Under the pieces are notes generated by a model that saw nothing but the letters and a program-made list of their open reading frames with translations, had not been told where the DNA came from and did not search any database. A stretch of 17,172 nucleotides of DNA from Polyangium jinanense. GTDB taxonomy: Bacteria > Myxococcota > Polyangia > Polyangiales > Polyangiaceae. The stretch lies in NCBI RefSeq assembly GCF_028435365.1, contig NZ_JAGTJJ010000112.1, forward strand, positions 1-17,172. Reading direction: 5' to 3'. The position numbers were made by a program, and so were the translations under genes. This document shows, one piece after another, positions 1 through 6,245 of this stretch (position 1 is its first letter; every line of letters begins with the position of its first letter).

Positions 1-56
1 GGCACTCGATTCGTCTCACCGCTCTGCTTCGCCTCCCGCGCTGCACCGCGTGAGGG

Positions 57-75
57 GTGGGATCATTCTTCCCAC
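57..75. repeat. 6-bp inverted repeat (hairpin 1 of the left-end cluster)
   Basis: The arms GTGGGA (57-62) and TCCCAC (70-75) are perfectly complementary around a 7-base loop. No T-run follows on either strand, so it is not a typical terminator. It is the first of four hairpins in 57-304 and is recorded mainly for that context. Confidence 0.4.
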
Positions 76-85
76 GGGGCCATTG

Positions 86-181
86 TCAGCTTTGGATGAT
101 AACCCCTATCATCCTTTCCTGGCGCACGGTCAACTTGGCCACCAGCTCCGCTCGGGCGGTGGCGAGGTCGTTGTTCGGCAT
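86..181 (-). CDS. Possible 31-residue small protein or leader peptide
   Basis: The ORF starts at ATG 181 (minus) and reads MPNNDLATARAELVAKLTVR through to ...GVIIQS, ending at TGA 88-86. A GGAGGG Shine-Dalgarno sequence lies five bases before the ATG, better than most start sites in this window. The peptide is probably helical and has no recognised family. The ribosome binding site sits in the loop of a 14-bp inverted repeat (167-214), and the start codon lies at the edge of its stem, so translation could be controlled by RNA folding. Bases 94-114, near the 3' end, form another perfect hairpin. It could be a leader peptide, a small protein, the remnant of a larger gene, or a chance ORF over a structured RNA. 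The good ribosome binding site is the main argument for coding. Confidence 0.35.
   Translation of the reverse strand: MPNNDLATARAELVAKLTVRQERMIGVIIQS
94..114. repeat. 8-bp perfect hairpin
   Basis: The arms GGATGATA (94-101) and TATCATCC (107-114) pair perfectly around the loop ACCCC. On the plus strand a short TTTCC follows, which makes a weak terminator at best. On the minus strand it lies within the last codons of the small ORF at 86-181. Confidence 0.5.
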
Positions 182-214
182 GACTGCCCTCCGAAGGGGT
201 TGCCGAACGACGAC
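167..214. promoter_or_regulatory. 14-bp inverted repeat enclosing a ribosome binding site
   Basis: The arms at 167-180 and 201-214 (TGCCGAACGACGAC) pair along 14 positions with one G-U-type wobble and a 20-base loop. In the minus-strand RNA the loop carries CCCC-UUCG-G-A-GGG, a UUCG-capped mini-hairpin whose 3' side is the GGAGGG Shine-Dalgarno sequence. The ATG at 181 lies at the stem edge. This geometry would be expected to mask the initiation site, as in a translational switch or thermosensor. The pairing is visible in the sequence; the regulatory role is inference. Confidence 0.45.
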
Positions 215-264
215 AGGTGATGGAGAATGAACCTGCTCGCGTCGGCCAGGATCCCGCGAGTTCA

Positions 265-304
265 GGCCCGGTCAGGGTGGAAGCTGACCGGGCCGTTCTT
301 TTTC
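265..304 (+). terminator. Strong intrinsic terminator, probably bidirectional
   Basis: An 11-bp perfect stem, GGCCCGGTCAG (265-275) and CTGACCGGGCC (284-294), with an 8-base loop is followed on the plus strand by GTTCTTTTTC. This is a textbook rho-independent terminator for plus-strand transcription, although no clear plus-strand gene precedes it. The hairpin also starts 13 bases beyond the stop codon of the minus-strand gene at 308-925, so it may end that transcript too, but without a T-run on that side. Confidence 0.8.
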
Positions 305-307
305 AGT

Positions 308-925
308 CTACCAAGGCTCGCCATGGGCGAGCGAGAAGAGAATAAGCGGCGCGAATTGTTTACGGTTGTGCTCGGTCACCGAGACGAGGTGCTCGCCCTT
401 GTCGTCCCGGGCAAACATTCCGAGCCCGCTGCGCCACTGCGGCTCGGTGTAGTCCTCGGGGGCACTGCTCGCGTCAATGTGGATATGCCGAGGATGATCA
501 CGGCGGAGGATACGCTCGGCGGTTTCCCGATGCTCCTCGAGCGCGAGATCATCGAGGCAGGCGTAGAACGCGGCCACCCTGTAGCGGGGTGTCCGGTGCC
601 TCGTGCGCATCTTCGGCTGCTGCATGGACGACCAGACCGTCATCGCGAGAGCGCAGATGGGTGCCAGCAGAGGCTGCTCTCGCAACCGAGCTGCATCGAT
701 GAACGTCGACGCGCCCCTGGTGGATAGAAAGCTCGCCAGCGCCTTCGCCGCTGCCAGGTCGCTCTGCCGGGCCCCCAGCGGACGCACAGGAGGCGGCGAA
801 GCGGACTGATGCGAAACCGGGACGACGGGCATGACTATCCATAGCGCAACACCAACGGCTATGACAGGGCTTCGCCTCAAGAATGATGCGGAAAAACCGA
901 GCGCGGATCGGGCTGGTCGCGCCAT
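308..925 (-). CDS. Hypothetical protein with N-terminal membrane anchor or signal segment
   Basis: The product is a 205-residue protein of no family I recognise. The open frame runs upstream to 1513, but that part is antisense to the HU-like gene. I therefore start at ATG 925, giving MARPARSALGFSASFLRRSP and then a hydrophobic stretch at about residues 21-35 preceded by arginines. This looks like a signal peptide or single membrane anchor, so export or membrane attachment is inferred. A Pro/Ser/Arg-rich spacer follows, then a C-terminal half rich in charged residues and histidine, including HIHIDASSAPEDY. The ribosome binding site is poor (AGG touching the start). Support comes from its length, the hydrophobic segment in the right place, and a strong hairpin just past its stop. 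The plus-strand frame at 227-727 is the main competing reading and looks worse. Confidence 0.5.
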   Translation of the reverse strand: MARPARSALGFSASFLRRSPVIAVGVALWIVMPVVPVSHQSASPPPVRPLGARQSDLAAAKALASFLSTRGASTFIDAARLREQPLLAPICALAMTVWSSMQQPKMRTRHRTPRYRVAAFYACLDDLALEEHRETAERILRRDHPRHIHIDASSAPEDYTEPQWRSGLGMFARDDKGEHLVSVTEHNRKQFAPLILFSLAHGEPW

Positions 926-973
926 CCTGTTCGATCTTGCGCTGGAGGCCGAAGAGGCGGCACTCTTGTCCGC

Positions 974-1354
974 ATGCACGACATCGACGAGATGAGCACC
1001 GATGCCGAGTTTCCCGACGATGGACACGCCGAACCTGCAGGGCGCCTGCTGACGAAGCGCTCGATCGACCACGAGGTGGCGATGCTCTGCGGTCTGCCGA
1101 TGAAAACCGTCAACGAAGTGACCGCGATGTTCCTCGACCTCACGATGTCCGCGATCGCTGAGCGAGGCGAGCTTTATCTCCATCGCTTCGGCACCTTCAC
1201 GGTGAAGCGATACAAGGGCAAGGCGCTGGCGCAGGAGCAGCTCGGGAAGAAGGTCCCACCTGCACGCCGGACGATGCGCGATATCAGCAAGAACGAGATC
1301 CACTTCAAGAAGTCCCGCGGCTTCCGCAGCCGGCTCCGGGACCTCGGCTGGTAG
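974..1354 (+). CDS. HU/IHF-family DNA-binding protein
   Basis: The 126-residue product resembles the histone-like HU/IHF family, which are small dimeric proteins that bend DNA and help organise the nucleoid or nucleoprotein complexes. After an acidic leader of about 28 residues, the fold begins at LLTKRSIDHEVA with two predicted helices, followed by the family's hallmark turn RFGTFTVKRYKGK. A basic stretch then fits the DNA-binding beta-arm, and the C-terminus ends FKKSRGFRSRL. Canonical HU is about 90 residues, so this form has an extra N-terminal extension. ATG 974 is the most upstream start; ATG 992 (MSTDAEF) is an alternative, and neither has a strong ribosome binding site. It is divergent from the gene ending at 308, with only about 48 bases between starts. 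It could equally be a plasmid- or phage-type HU-like protein. Family confidence is good; the specific role is unknown. Confidence 0.8.
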   Translation: MHDIDEMSTDAEFPDDGHAEPAGRLLTKRSIDHEVAMLCGLPMKTVNEVTAMFLDLTMSAIAERGELYLHRFGTFTVKRYKGKALAQEQLGKKVPPARRTMRDISKNEIHFKKSRGFRSRLRDLGW

Positions 1355-1387
1355 CCCTCCGTTCAACCCCCCCGTTCTGTAAGTGCT

Positions 1388-1405
1388 CAGAACTATTGGG
1401 TTCTG
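1388..1405. repeat. 6-bp inverted repeat downstream of the HU-like gene
   Basis: CAGAAC (1388-1393) and GTTCTG (1400-1405) pair perfectly around TATTGG. No T-run follows. It lies 34 bases past the HU-like stop codon and may be a 3' UTR structure or a protein-binding dyad. Confidence 0.35.
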
Positions 1406-1430
1406 CATTGGACTTGTCGTCACTTGTGGC

Positions 1431-1443
1431 CCGACCTGGTCGG
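1431..1443. repeat. 13-base palindrome
   Basis: CCGACC-T-GGTCGG is a perfect dyad with a single central base. Such compact symmetry suits a dimeric DNA-binding protein more than an RNA hairpin, because the loop is too small. It is one of three dyads within 1388-1465. Any function is inference. Confidence 0.35.
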
Positions 1444-1450
1444 CACGCGA

Positions 1451-1471
1451 GCACTTGGGAAGTGCATTTCT
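1451..1471 (+). terminator. Weak candidate terminator for the HU-like gene
   Basis: The arms GCACTT (1451-1456) and AAGTGC (1460-1465) with a GGG loop are followed by ATTTCTT. The stem is short and the T-run interrupted, so this is tentative. It is the only plus-strand hairpin with following T residues between the HU-like stop codon and the convergent operon. Confidence 0.35.
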
Positions 1472-1520
1472 TGGGGGGAGGACGGGAGTGGCCTTGGTCA
1501 CGTCTTCGTGCACAACCGCC

Positions 1521-1544
1521 CAAAAACGAAGCGGTATCGCTTCG
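1521..1544 (-). terminator. Intrinsic terminator of the minus-strand two-gene operon
   Basis: On the minus strand a 7-bp perfect stem CGAAGCG / CGCTTCG with a four-base loop (1527-1544) is followed directly by TTTTT (1526-1522). It lies 92 bases beyond the stop codon of the gene ending at 1637 and faces the right way to end transcription of the operon starting at 2829. On the plus strand it lacks a T-run. Confidence 0.75.
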
Positions 1545-1636
1545 CTGACGTGAAGTCGGTCACCTAACCGTGCACGGGCCGCGTTCGTGGAAACGAGCGG
1601 TGAGCACCGCGTTGCAGGCGGTCGTCGAAGAGAAGG

Positions 1637-1993
1637 CTACGCGCGTATCCTGCGCCTGGCGGACCTGGATCCTGCCCGCCGGACTCCCAGCACCCAGGCG
1701 GCGGCCTCCACGCTGGCCTTCTGCAGGCGAGGAATCACGAACTGGCTGAGCTCTCGCTCCTCGAGCGGCACGCCAACGAAGACCGCCCCAGTTTCCGAGC
1801 GCGCACGCTCAAGGACCGTGGCGAGTTCATCCGATCCCACGAGCTGGGACAGGGCGATGAACACGGTCCCATCAGGGGCAAGGGCGAGTGCCGCGTCGTG
1901 CACCCGCAAAGCCGTTGCCGGCGCTCGAGGTCGCCGTTTCTTCAGCTGCTTCGCATCCGCGTCCCCGGTCCGCCGCCGGACACTGTCGCTCAT
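1637..1993 (-). CDS. Small basic hypothetical protein, second gene of operon
   Basis: The 118-residue protein starts at ATG 1993, which overlaps the upstream gene's TGA stop as ATGA. That arrangement implies translational coupling and decides the start; the open frame extends further upstream but only antisense-free within the preceding gene. The first 28 residues are very basic (SVRRRTGDADAKQLKKRRPR). A compact alpha/beta-looking core follows, with hydrophobic strands such as GTVFIALSQLVG and GAVFVGVPLEE and a helix near SQFVIPRLQKASVEAAAWVLG. The tail is again arginine-rich (SRSARRRIRA). The basic ends suggest nucleic-acid contact. No family is recognised. Its tight coupling to a putative DNA-binding protein suggests the two act together, which is inference from context only. 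Confidence 0.7.
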   Translation of the reverse strand: MSDSVRRRTGDADAKQLKKRRPRAPATALRVHDAALALAPDGTVFIALSQLVGSDELATVLERARSETGAVFVGVPLEERELSQFVIPRLQKASVEAAAWVLGVRRAGSRSARRRIRA

Positions 1994-2829
1994 TCCGCCG
2001 CGATCCTCGTAAGCAGGTCGGCCGCGAGTTTGGCCAGCGCCTGAGCCTGACGCTGAAGCTCCTCCCTGTCCTGCAGCGAAAGCTCGACCTTCGAGCATTC
2101 CAGCAGCGAGTCCTCGACGGCGCGCATCGCCTCGAGCGCCCTGGCGGCCGGGGGTAACTTCGCGCCCATGTCGGAGGGCGACGAAGCTACGTCTGGGACT
2201 TGAGCACGCGACGAGGAGTCGGGCGCGCCGCTTGTCGCTGAATTTTTCTTGTTGATGGCACGGTCCCGCTTCCCCATGTCCTCCGCGCGGATCTTCCCTG
2301 CGAGCACGTCCGCGAGAAACTTACTCCGTTCCTCCTCGGGGACCGACTTCAACGCGGTGGAGAGCAGCGCGAGGGCCGTCATGCTGGGCAGCGTCGCGTT
2401 GTCCTCGACAAGCGGACTCTGGCCCGCGGCGACGCTCTGCACGATCTTGTCGAAGTGCTCGCGGTAGTACTTCCAGCCTGCCTTACTGGCCCTAGCGATC
2501 TTCTTGTACATGGCCGCGCTCTCGACACCGAGGTGCTGCCGCGCGTACGTATCCATATCGTCGTAGCCGGCCTGCTTGAAGAGATTCTTCCTGCGGATGT
2601 ACCCGAACAGGATCGCGCTGAGCCCGCTGGCGTTGCGGAACAACCGGAAGACCTTCGGCGTCACGTCGAGGATCTGCTGGACCGAGGCGTCCCCGCCCAG
2701 CGCGCGGTTGCCGGACGGAGCGGCGGCAGCTTCAGCCAAGCGGGGGGCTACATGTTCGGTGGGTGCCGCGGCAGCGACGTTGCTCGAGCTCGGAGCGGCG
2801 CCAGCGGGGCGCGACTTCTTCTTCGACAT
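1990..2829 (-). CDS. Putative helix-turn-helix DNA-binding protein with C-terminal coiled coil
   Basis: I start at ATG 2829 because a strong GGAAGGAG lies nine bases upstream; two earlier in-frame ATGs lack this. The 279-residue product begins with a basic MSKKKSRPAG and a low-complexity Ala/Pro/Ser segment to about residue 45. Residues 72-119 (GYIRRKNLFKQAGYDDMDTY, then ARQHLGVESAAMYKKIARAS) resemble the 'gets-to-work, then sits at its post' helical module seen in many bacterial proteins, in which RRKLY-LGY-F--Y--LG-S---AYR-I precedes a helix-turn-helix. This is recognition from memory. A Ser/Lys-rich linker follows, and residues 234-279 are Glu/Gln/Leu-rich, probably a coiled coil for oligomerisation. 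It is first in a two-gene operon and divergent from the sigma-54 activator. DNA binding is likely but unproven; the target is unknown. Confidence 0.7.
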   Translation of the reverse strand: MSKKKSRPAGAAPSSSNVAAAAPTEHVAPRLAEAAAAPSGNRALGGDASVQQILDVTPKVFRLFRNASGLSAILFGYIRRKNLFKQAGYDDMDTYARQHLGVESAAMYKKIARASKAGWKYYREHFDKIVQSVAAGQSPLVEDNATLPSMTALALLSTALKSVPEEERSKFLADVLAGKIRAEDMGKRDRAINKKNSATSGAPDSSSRAQVPDVASSPSDMGAKLPPAARALEAMRAVEDSLLECSKVELSLQDREELQRQAQALAKLAADLLTRIAAE

Positions 2830-2879
2830 GATGATGGACTCCTTCCAGTTTCCCGTAGCGAAACTCATTGTTCGCCTGG

Positions 2880-2900
2880 GTTGCTGGAGCCCAACGCAAC
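2880..2900. promoter_or_regulatory. Imperfect dyad in the divergent intergenic region
   Basis: GTTGC (2880-2884) and GCAAC (2896-2900) flank TGG-AGC-CCA, giving an imperfect dyad between two divergent starts (2829 minus, 3024 plus). A TTTT follows on the plus strand. It could be an operator for the divergent helix-turn-helix protein or the activator. Nothing else in 2830-3023 gave me a convincing -35/-10 or -24/-12 promoter. Confidence 0.25.
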
Positions 2901-3023
2901 TTTTGTACCCATAAGGACATCGGACGAGAACTTCTTGATCTTCCTTGCAAAAGTCGGCGATCCACATGCCGATGTCACGGCGTTGTTGTTCTACGCCGCA
3001 GCACCGTGCAGCATCGGGGTGTC

Positions 3024-4460
3024 ATGCAGCAGCGGCCATCTCATGAACCACGTCCGTCGAAGCTCGCCCGGGCAGCGCTTGATCCACCTCGGCTCAAGGC
3101 CATGGTCCGCGCATACCTTGGCAACCCGTTCTTCAACCGCATCCCGGAAGGGGTGTCCGGGCTACTCGACGTACCTATCAGCGAGATCATCGAGGTAGCG
3201 AGCAAGCTCGTGGTCGACGGGCTCCCCCGTGATGCACGCAGACTGCTCCTCGCAGCGGGCCACTCTCGGATCATCGGTCCTATCAAGGATGGCCATATCA
3301 ACCCCTTCGAGCTACTCGGGAACGCCGCCACTCAACAGATGGGGGTGAACATGGCCGAAGTGGGGAGCCTTCTGTACGCCGCTCAGCGCGTTTCGACTGC
3401 GTTGCACGCCTTCATCGGCGTATCCGAGCATGCGCAGCGCGTCCGCGCTTCTGCATGGGCTGCATGCTTTGGCCATTCCTTGGAGGACACGCTCATACTA
3501 CGAGAGGCAATTCTCGATCAAAATGTGCTGATTCTTGGCGAGACCGGAACCGGCAAAGAGATAATCGCGAACGCGGTCCAGCAAGGTACGCTGGGGGCAG
3601 GTCGGACACCTGCACCAACACAAACGGTAAACGCCGCAGCTTTGCCTGGAGAGCTTGCCGAGTCGGAGTTGTTCGGGCATGAGCAGGGCGCTTTTACCGG
3701 TGCAGTGAAGAGTAGAAAAGGCAAGATCGTCGAGGCAGACGGAGGAACGGTTTTCCTCGACGAGATCGGGGACCTCTCACTCCCTGTCCAGGCGAAGCTA
3801 CTTCGTGCGATCGAAACAGATAGAATCACTCCCGTCGGCTCCAACAAGGAGATTCAAGTCAACGTTCGGTATATCGCCGCGACCTCGCACCCGATCGAGG
3901 AGATGGTCGAACGTGCGACGTTCCGCCGAGACCTCTACGAGCGGCTGGCTGGTTGCGTCATCAAAATTCCACCTCTCCGCCACCGCCCAGAAGACATCGT
4001 GCCGATCGGTATTGGATTGCTCGACCGCGTCTGCGCAGAAGCGCTCCAGCGGCGACTGGCGTTAGCTGGTGCGTCAGAAACCTTGTCGACACCTGTGGTA
4101 GCTCGCGATGAGGCGGCGACATATTGGCTGCAAACGGAGGCCGTCCACCGCCCGTGGCATGGAAACGCCCGGGAGATCGACAACGTGCTTCGATCCTGGC
4201 TACTCGGAACTAACCTGGAGTGGATGTCCAAAAGCGAGCCTTCCAGCAATGCGGCCATGCGCGGGGGCGCCACAAGCGATGTGCCTAACCGGATTCTACA
4301 GTGCAAGACAACGCTGAAAGACGTCCACGACTGGTACGCTCGCCGAGTTCTCGATTCAGTTCGTTGGAACAAGAGTGAGGCCAGCCGGATCCTCGGAATC
4401 GATCGAGGTACACTTCAGCGGATCATCAAGGGAGAGGGAGGGACGGACGACGACGCCTGA
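3024..4460 (+). CDS. Sigma-54-dependent transcriptional activator (enhancer-binding protein)
   Basis: Bacterial enhancer-binding proteins use ATP hydrolysis to open sigma-54 RNA polymerase promoters. From ATG 3024 (478 residues) the AAA+ core shows Walker A GETGTGKE (172-179), the sigma-54-contacting loop GAFTGA (222-227), Walker B VFLDE (243-247), and the arginine-finger region TFRRDLYERL (near 301). A Fis-type helix-turn-helix sits at the C-terminus, about 445-468 (RWNKSEASRILGIDRGTLQR). All key residues are intact. The N-terminal 150 residues match no receiver, PAS, GAF or FHA pattern I can recognise, so the signal is unknown. The start is chosen over the far-upstream ATG 2868, whose extra residues look noncoding; ATG 3102 is a further option. 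GC content is lower than in flanking genes. The nearest downstream genes on the same strand are the ATP-grasp and peptidase genes and then the toxin genes. Confidence 0.92.
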   Translation: MQQRPSHEPRPSKLARAALDPPRLKAMVRAYLGNPFFNRIPEGVSGLLDVPISEIIEVASKLVVDGLPRDARRLLLAAGHSRIIGPIKDGHINPFELLGNAATQQMGVNMAEVGSLLYAAQRVSTALHAFIGVSEHAQRVRASAWAACFGHSLEDTLILREAILDQNVLILGETGTGKEIIANAVQQGTLGAGRTPAPTQTVNAAALPGELAESELFGHEQGAFTGAVKSRKGKIVEADGGTVFLDEIGDLSLPVQAKLLRAIETDRITPVGSNKEIQVNVRYIAATSHPIEEMVERATFRRDLYERLAGCVIKIPPLRHRPEDIVPIGIGLLDRVCAEALQRRLALAGASETLSTPVVARDEAATYWLQTEAVHRPWHGNAREIDNVLRSWLLGTNLEWMSKSEPSSNAAMRGGATSDVPNRILQCKTTLKDVHDWYARRVLDSVRWNKSEASRILGIDRGTLQRIIKGEGGTDDDA

Positions 4461-4521
4461 GCGTTGTTCCTTCTCGCGCTGGATGGCGCGGCTCCCACGA
4501 CTTCGTGTAGCATCCGAACGC

Positions 4522-5310
4522 GTGCCGACGCTCGTCCTCTCCCATCGTTACAGTCCTGACTCGAACGCGCTCTTCGCCGCGGCGATCTCCGCCGGCTGGG
4601 ACGTCGAGCGCCTTCACTCGTTCCGCTGCCCAGAGGGCCTCGCGGCGCGTGAGCCGGTGTTCTACGGAGAGACGATTCTGGCGGACGCGATCGCCGACGA
4701 CCTCGGGATCACGCTGCTCGAGCCGACGAGCGACTGGCTGCCGCGGTTGCCGCAGCGCCATCGGCTTCGTGACGTGCGTCTCGCGATGCTCGCGGAAGCC
4801 TTGTCGATCCGGGAGCGCGTGTTCGTCAAGCCGACCGACGAGAAGTGCTTCCCCGCGCGCGTCTATGCCGACGGAGCCGCGCTCGACCCCGATCCGGTGT
4901 TGCCTCCCGACCTGCCCGTGCTGGTGAGCGAACCGGTCGTATTCGAGGTGGAGTTCCGGTTCTTCGTGCGGGAGCGCGAGGTGGCGGCATTCTCGCCCTA
5001 CATTCGCGGTGGGGAGCTCGCTCGGAATGCGGCGGGTGAGTGGGAGGCGGACCGAGCGGAGGTGGAGGCGGCGTCTGCGTCGATCCAAGCGGTGCTCGAG
5101 GATGCCGACGTGGAGCTGCCCCCCGCGGTCGTCGTGGATGTCGGGCGAATGGCGGGGCGCGGCTGGGGTGTGGTCGAGGCGAACCCTGCGTGGGCATCCG
5201 GTCTCTGCGGATGCGATCCAGTAGCAGTACTTTCGGTGCTGCGGCGAGCGACCGTGGCGCGGGGCATGTTGTCGGAGGCTGACCGGCGCTGGATGCGCCA
5301 GGTCGGGTAA
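4522..5310 (+). CDS. ATP-grasp domain-containing protein (DUF4343-like)
   Basis: ATP-grasp enzymes join a carboxylate to an amine or similar nucleophile through an acyl-phosphate. I start at GTG 4522 (262 residues) because the protein then begins PTLVLSHRYSPDSNALFAAA, the usual opening of this family. ATG 4483 and further-upstream starts overlap poorly conserved-looking sequence. Visible ATP-grasp marks are K103 in FVKPTDEK, the central strand EFRFFVREREVAAFSPYIRG, D206 in VVVDVGRMAG, and E219/N221 in VVEANPAWASGLCGCDP, the metal-binding Glu-x-Asn pair. The fold therefore looks active, but the substrate is unknown. It lies 61 bases after the activator and 38 bases before the M28 peptidase, on the same strand. 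An operon with the peptidase is likely; a direct link to the toxin is unproven. Confidence 0.85.
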   Translation: MPTLVLSHRYSPDSNALFAAAISAGWDVERLHSFRCPEGLAAREPVFYGETILADAIADDLGITLLEPTSDWLPRLPQRHRLRDVRLAMLAEALSIRERVFVKPTDEKCFPARVYADGAALDPDPVLPPDLPVLVSEPVVFEVEFRFFVREREVAAFSPYIRGGELARNAAGEWEADRAEVEAASASIQAVLEDADVELPPAVVVDVGRMAGRGWGVVEANPAWASGLCGCDPVAVLSVLRRATVARGMLSEADRRWMRQVG

Positions 5311-5348
5311 GAGACCTGTAGAATCCCAGGAGAAAGGACACCCAGCCC

Positions 5349-6245
5349 ATGGAGCTCCGACGCACGAAGGCCACGAGCCATGGTGGCAGCCTGATCGACG
5401 CGCTCGCATCCATGAGTGAGCCCGAGCTCTTCAAGACCGTCGCCGAGCTCGCCGAACCGCGGCACATGTTCGTCCAGCGCGCCCAGAACCGAAAGGCCGC
5501 TCAGTTCATCGCGGATGCGTTCGAGGAGCTCGGTTATGCCGTCGAGCTCGAGGGCGAGCTGCGGAACGTCGTCGCAATGCCGCGCGGGGCCGTCGATCGC
5601 CCCCTGGTCCTCGTCGGCGCCCACTACGACAGCGTGCCCGATACGCCGGGCGCGGACGACAACGCGAGCGGCATCGCCGCCATGCTCGCCTGTGCGCGAG
5701 CGCTCGCGAGCCTCGGGACGCCCTTGCCCGTGGGGTTCGTCGCGTGGAATGGCGAGGAAGATGGGCTCCTCGGCAGCATCGCATTCGTCGCCCGCCGGCA
5801 ACCAGCCGGCGCATCGATCGCCGCCGTGCACGTGCTCGAAATGGTCGGTTATGCGAGCCACGAGGCAGGTTCGCAGCGAATGCCGTTTCCGGTCCCCGGC
5901 GCACCGGACGTCGGCGATTTCATCGGTCTGCTCACGAACCAGCGCTCGAACCACCTCGTGGAGCTCGCGGCAAAGCAGGCGGAAGCGCTGGTCCCCGAGC
6001 TGCCGGTCGTGGGACTGAAGGTCTACCTCGGCCTCGAAGGGTGGCTCCCCGTGCTGCATCGGAGTGACCACTCGCCGTTCTGGAAGGCGAAGATCCCGGC
6101 CATGCTCTGGACCGATACCGCGGAGTTTCGCAATCCGAACTATCATCGGCTTACGGACACGTGGGAGACGCTCGATTATGCCTTCATGCGCCGCGTGACC
6201 CAGCTCCTCGTCGCGACGGTCGCGCGGCAGGTGCGGACGGGTTGA
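5349..6245 (+). CDS. M28-family zinc metallopeptidase (aminopeptidase-like)
   Basis: M28 peptidases are co-catalytic two-zinc enzymes, mostly aminopeptidases. The 298-residue product carries the complete metal-binding set: H92 in GAHYDSVPDTPG, D103/D104 in GADDNASG, the catalytic E136-E137 pair in NGEEDGLLGS, E164 in VLEMVGY (aspartate or glutamate at this position), and H266 in NPNYHRLTDTWETLDY. HRSDHSPFWKAKIPA is also typical of the family. No signal peptide is seen (MELRRTKATSHGGSL), so a cytoplasmic location is inferred. An AAGGA lies ten bases before ATG 5349. The length is that of a single-domain M28 enzyme with no PA or other accessory domain. It follows the ATP-grasp gene by 38 bases and precedes the TcA gene by 271 bases, with a remnant between. 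The substrate is unknown. Confidence 0.92.
   Translation: MELRRTKATSHGGSLIDALASMSEPELFKTVAELAEPRHMFVQRAQNRKAAQFIADAFEELGYAVELEGELRNVVAMPRGAVDRPLVLVGAHYDSVPDTPGADDNASGIAAMLACARALASLGTPLPVGFVAWNGEEDGLLGSIAFVARRQPAGASIAAVHVLEMVGYASHEAGSQRMPFPVPGAPDVGDFIGLLTNQRSNHLVELAAKQAEALVPELPVVGLKVYLGLEGWLPVLHRSDHSPFWKAKIPAMLWTDTAEFRNPNYHRLTDTWETLDYAFMRRVTQLLVATVARQVRTG

Noticed and set aside
227..727. Plus-strand open frame of 166 codons
   Set aside because: It reads straight through the strong terminator at 265-304, is antisense to a better candidate, and lacks domain features or a well-spaced ribosome binding site.
926..1513. Upstream extension of the minus-strand frame that ends at 308
   Set aside because: It is antisense to the HU-like gene, which has recognisable family features; the start at 925 is preferred.
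2868..3023. N-terminal extension of the sigma-54 activator from ATG 2868
   Set aside because: The extra 52 residues are Cys/Arg-rich and unlike a folded domain, and would fill the divergent promoter region.
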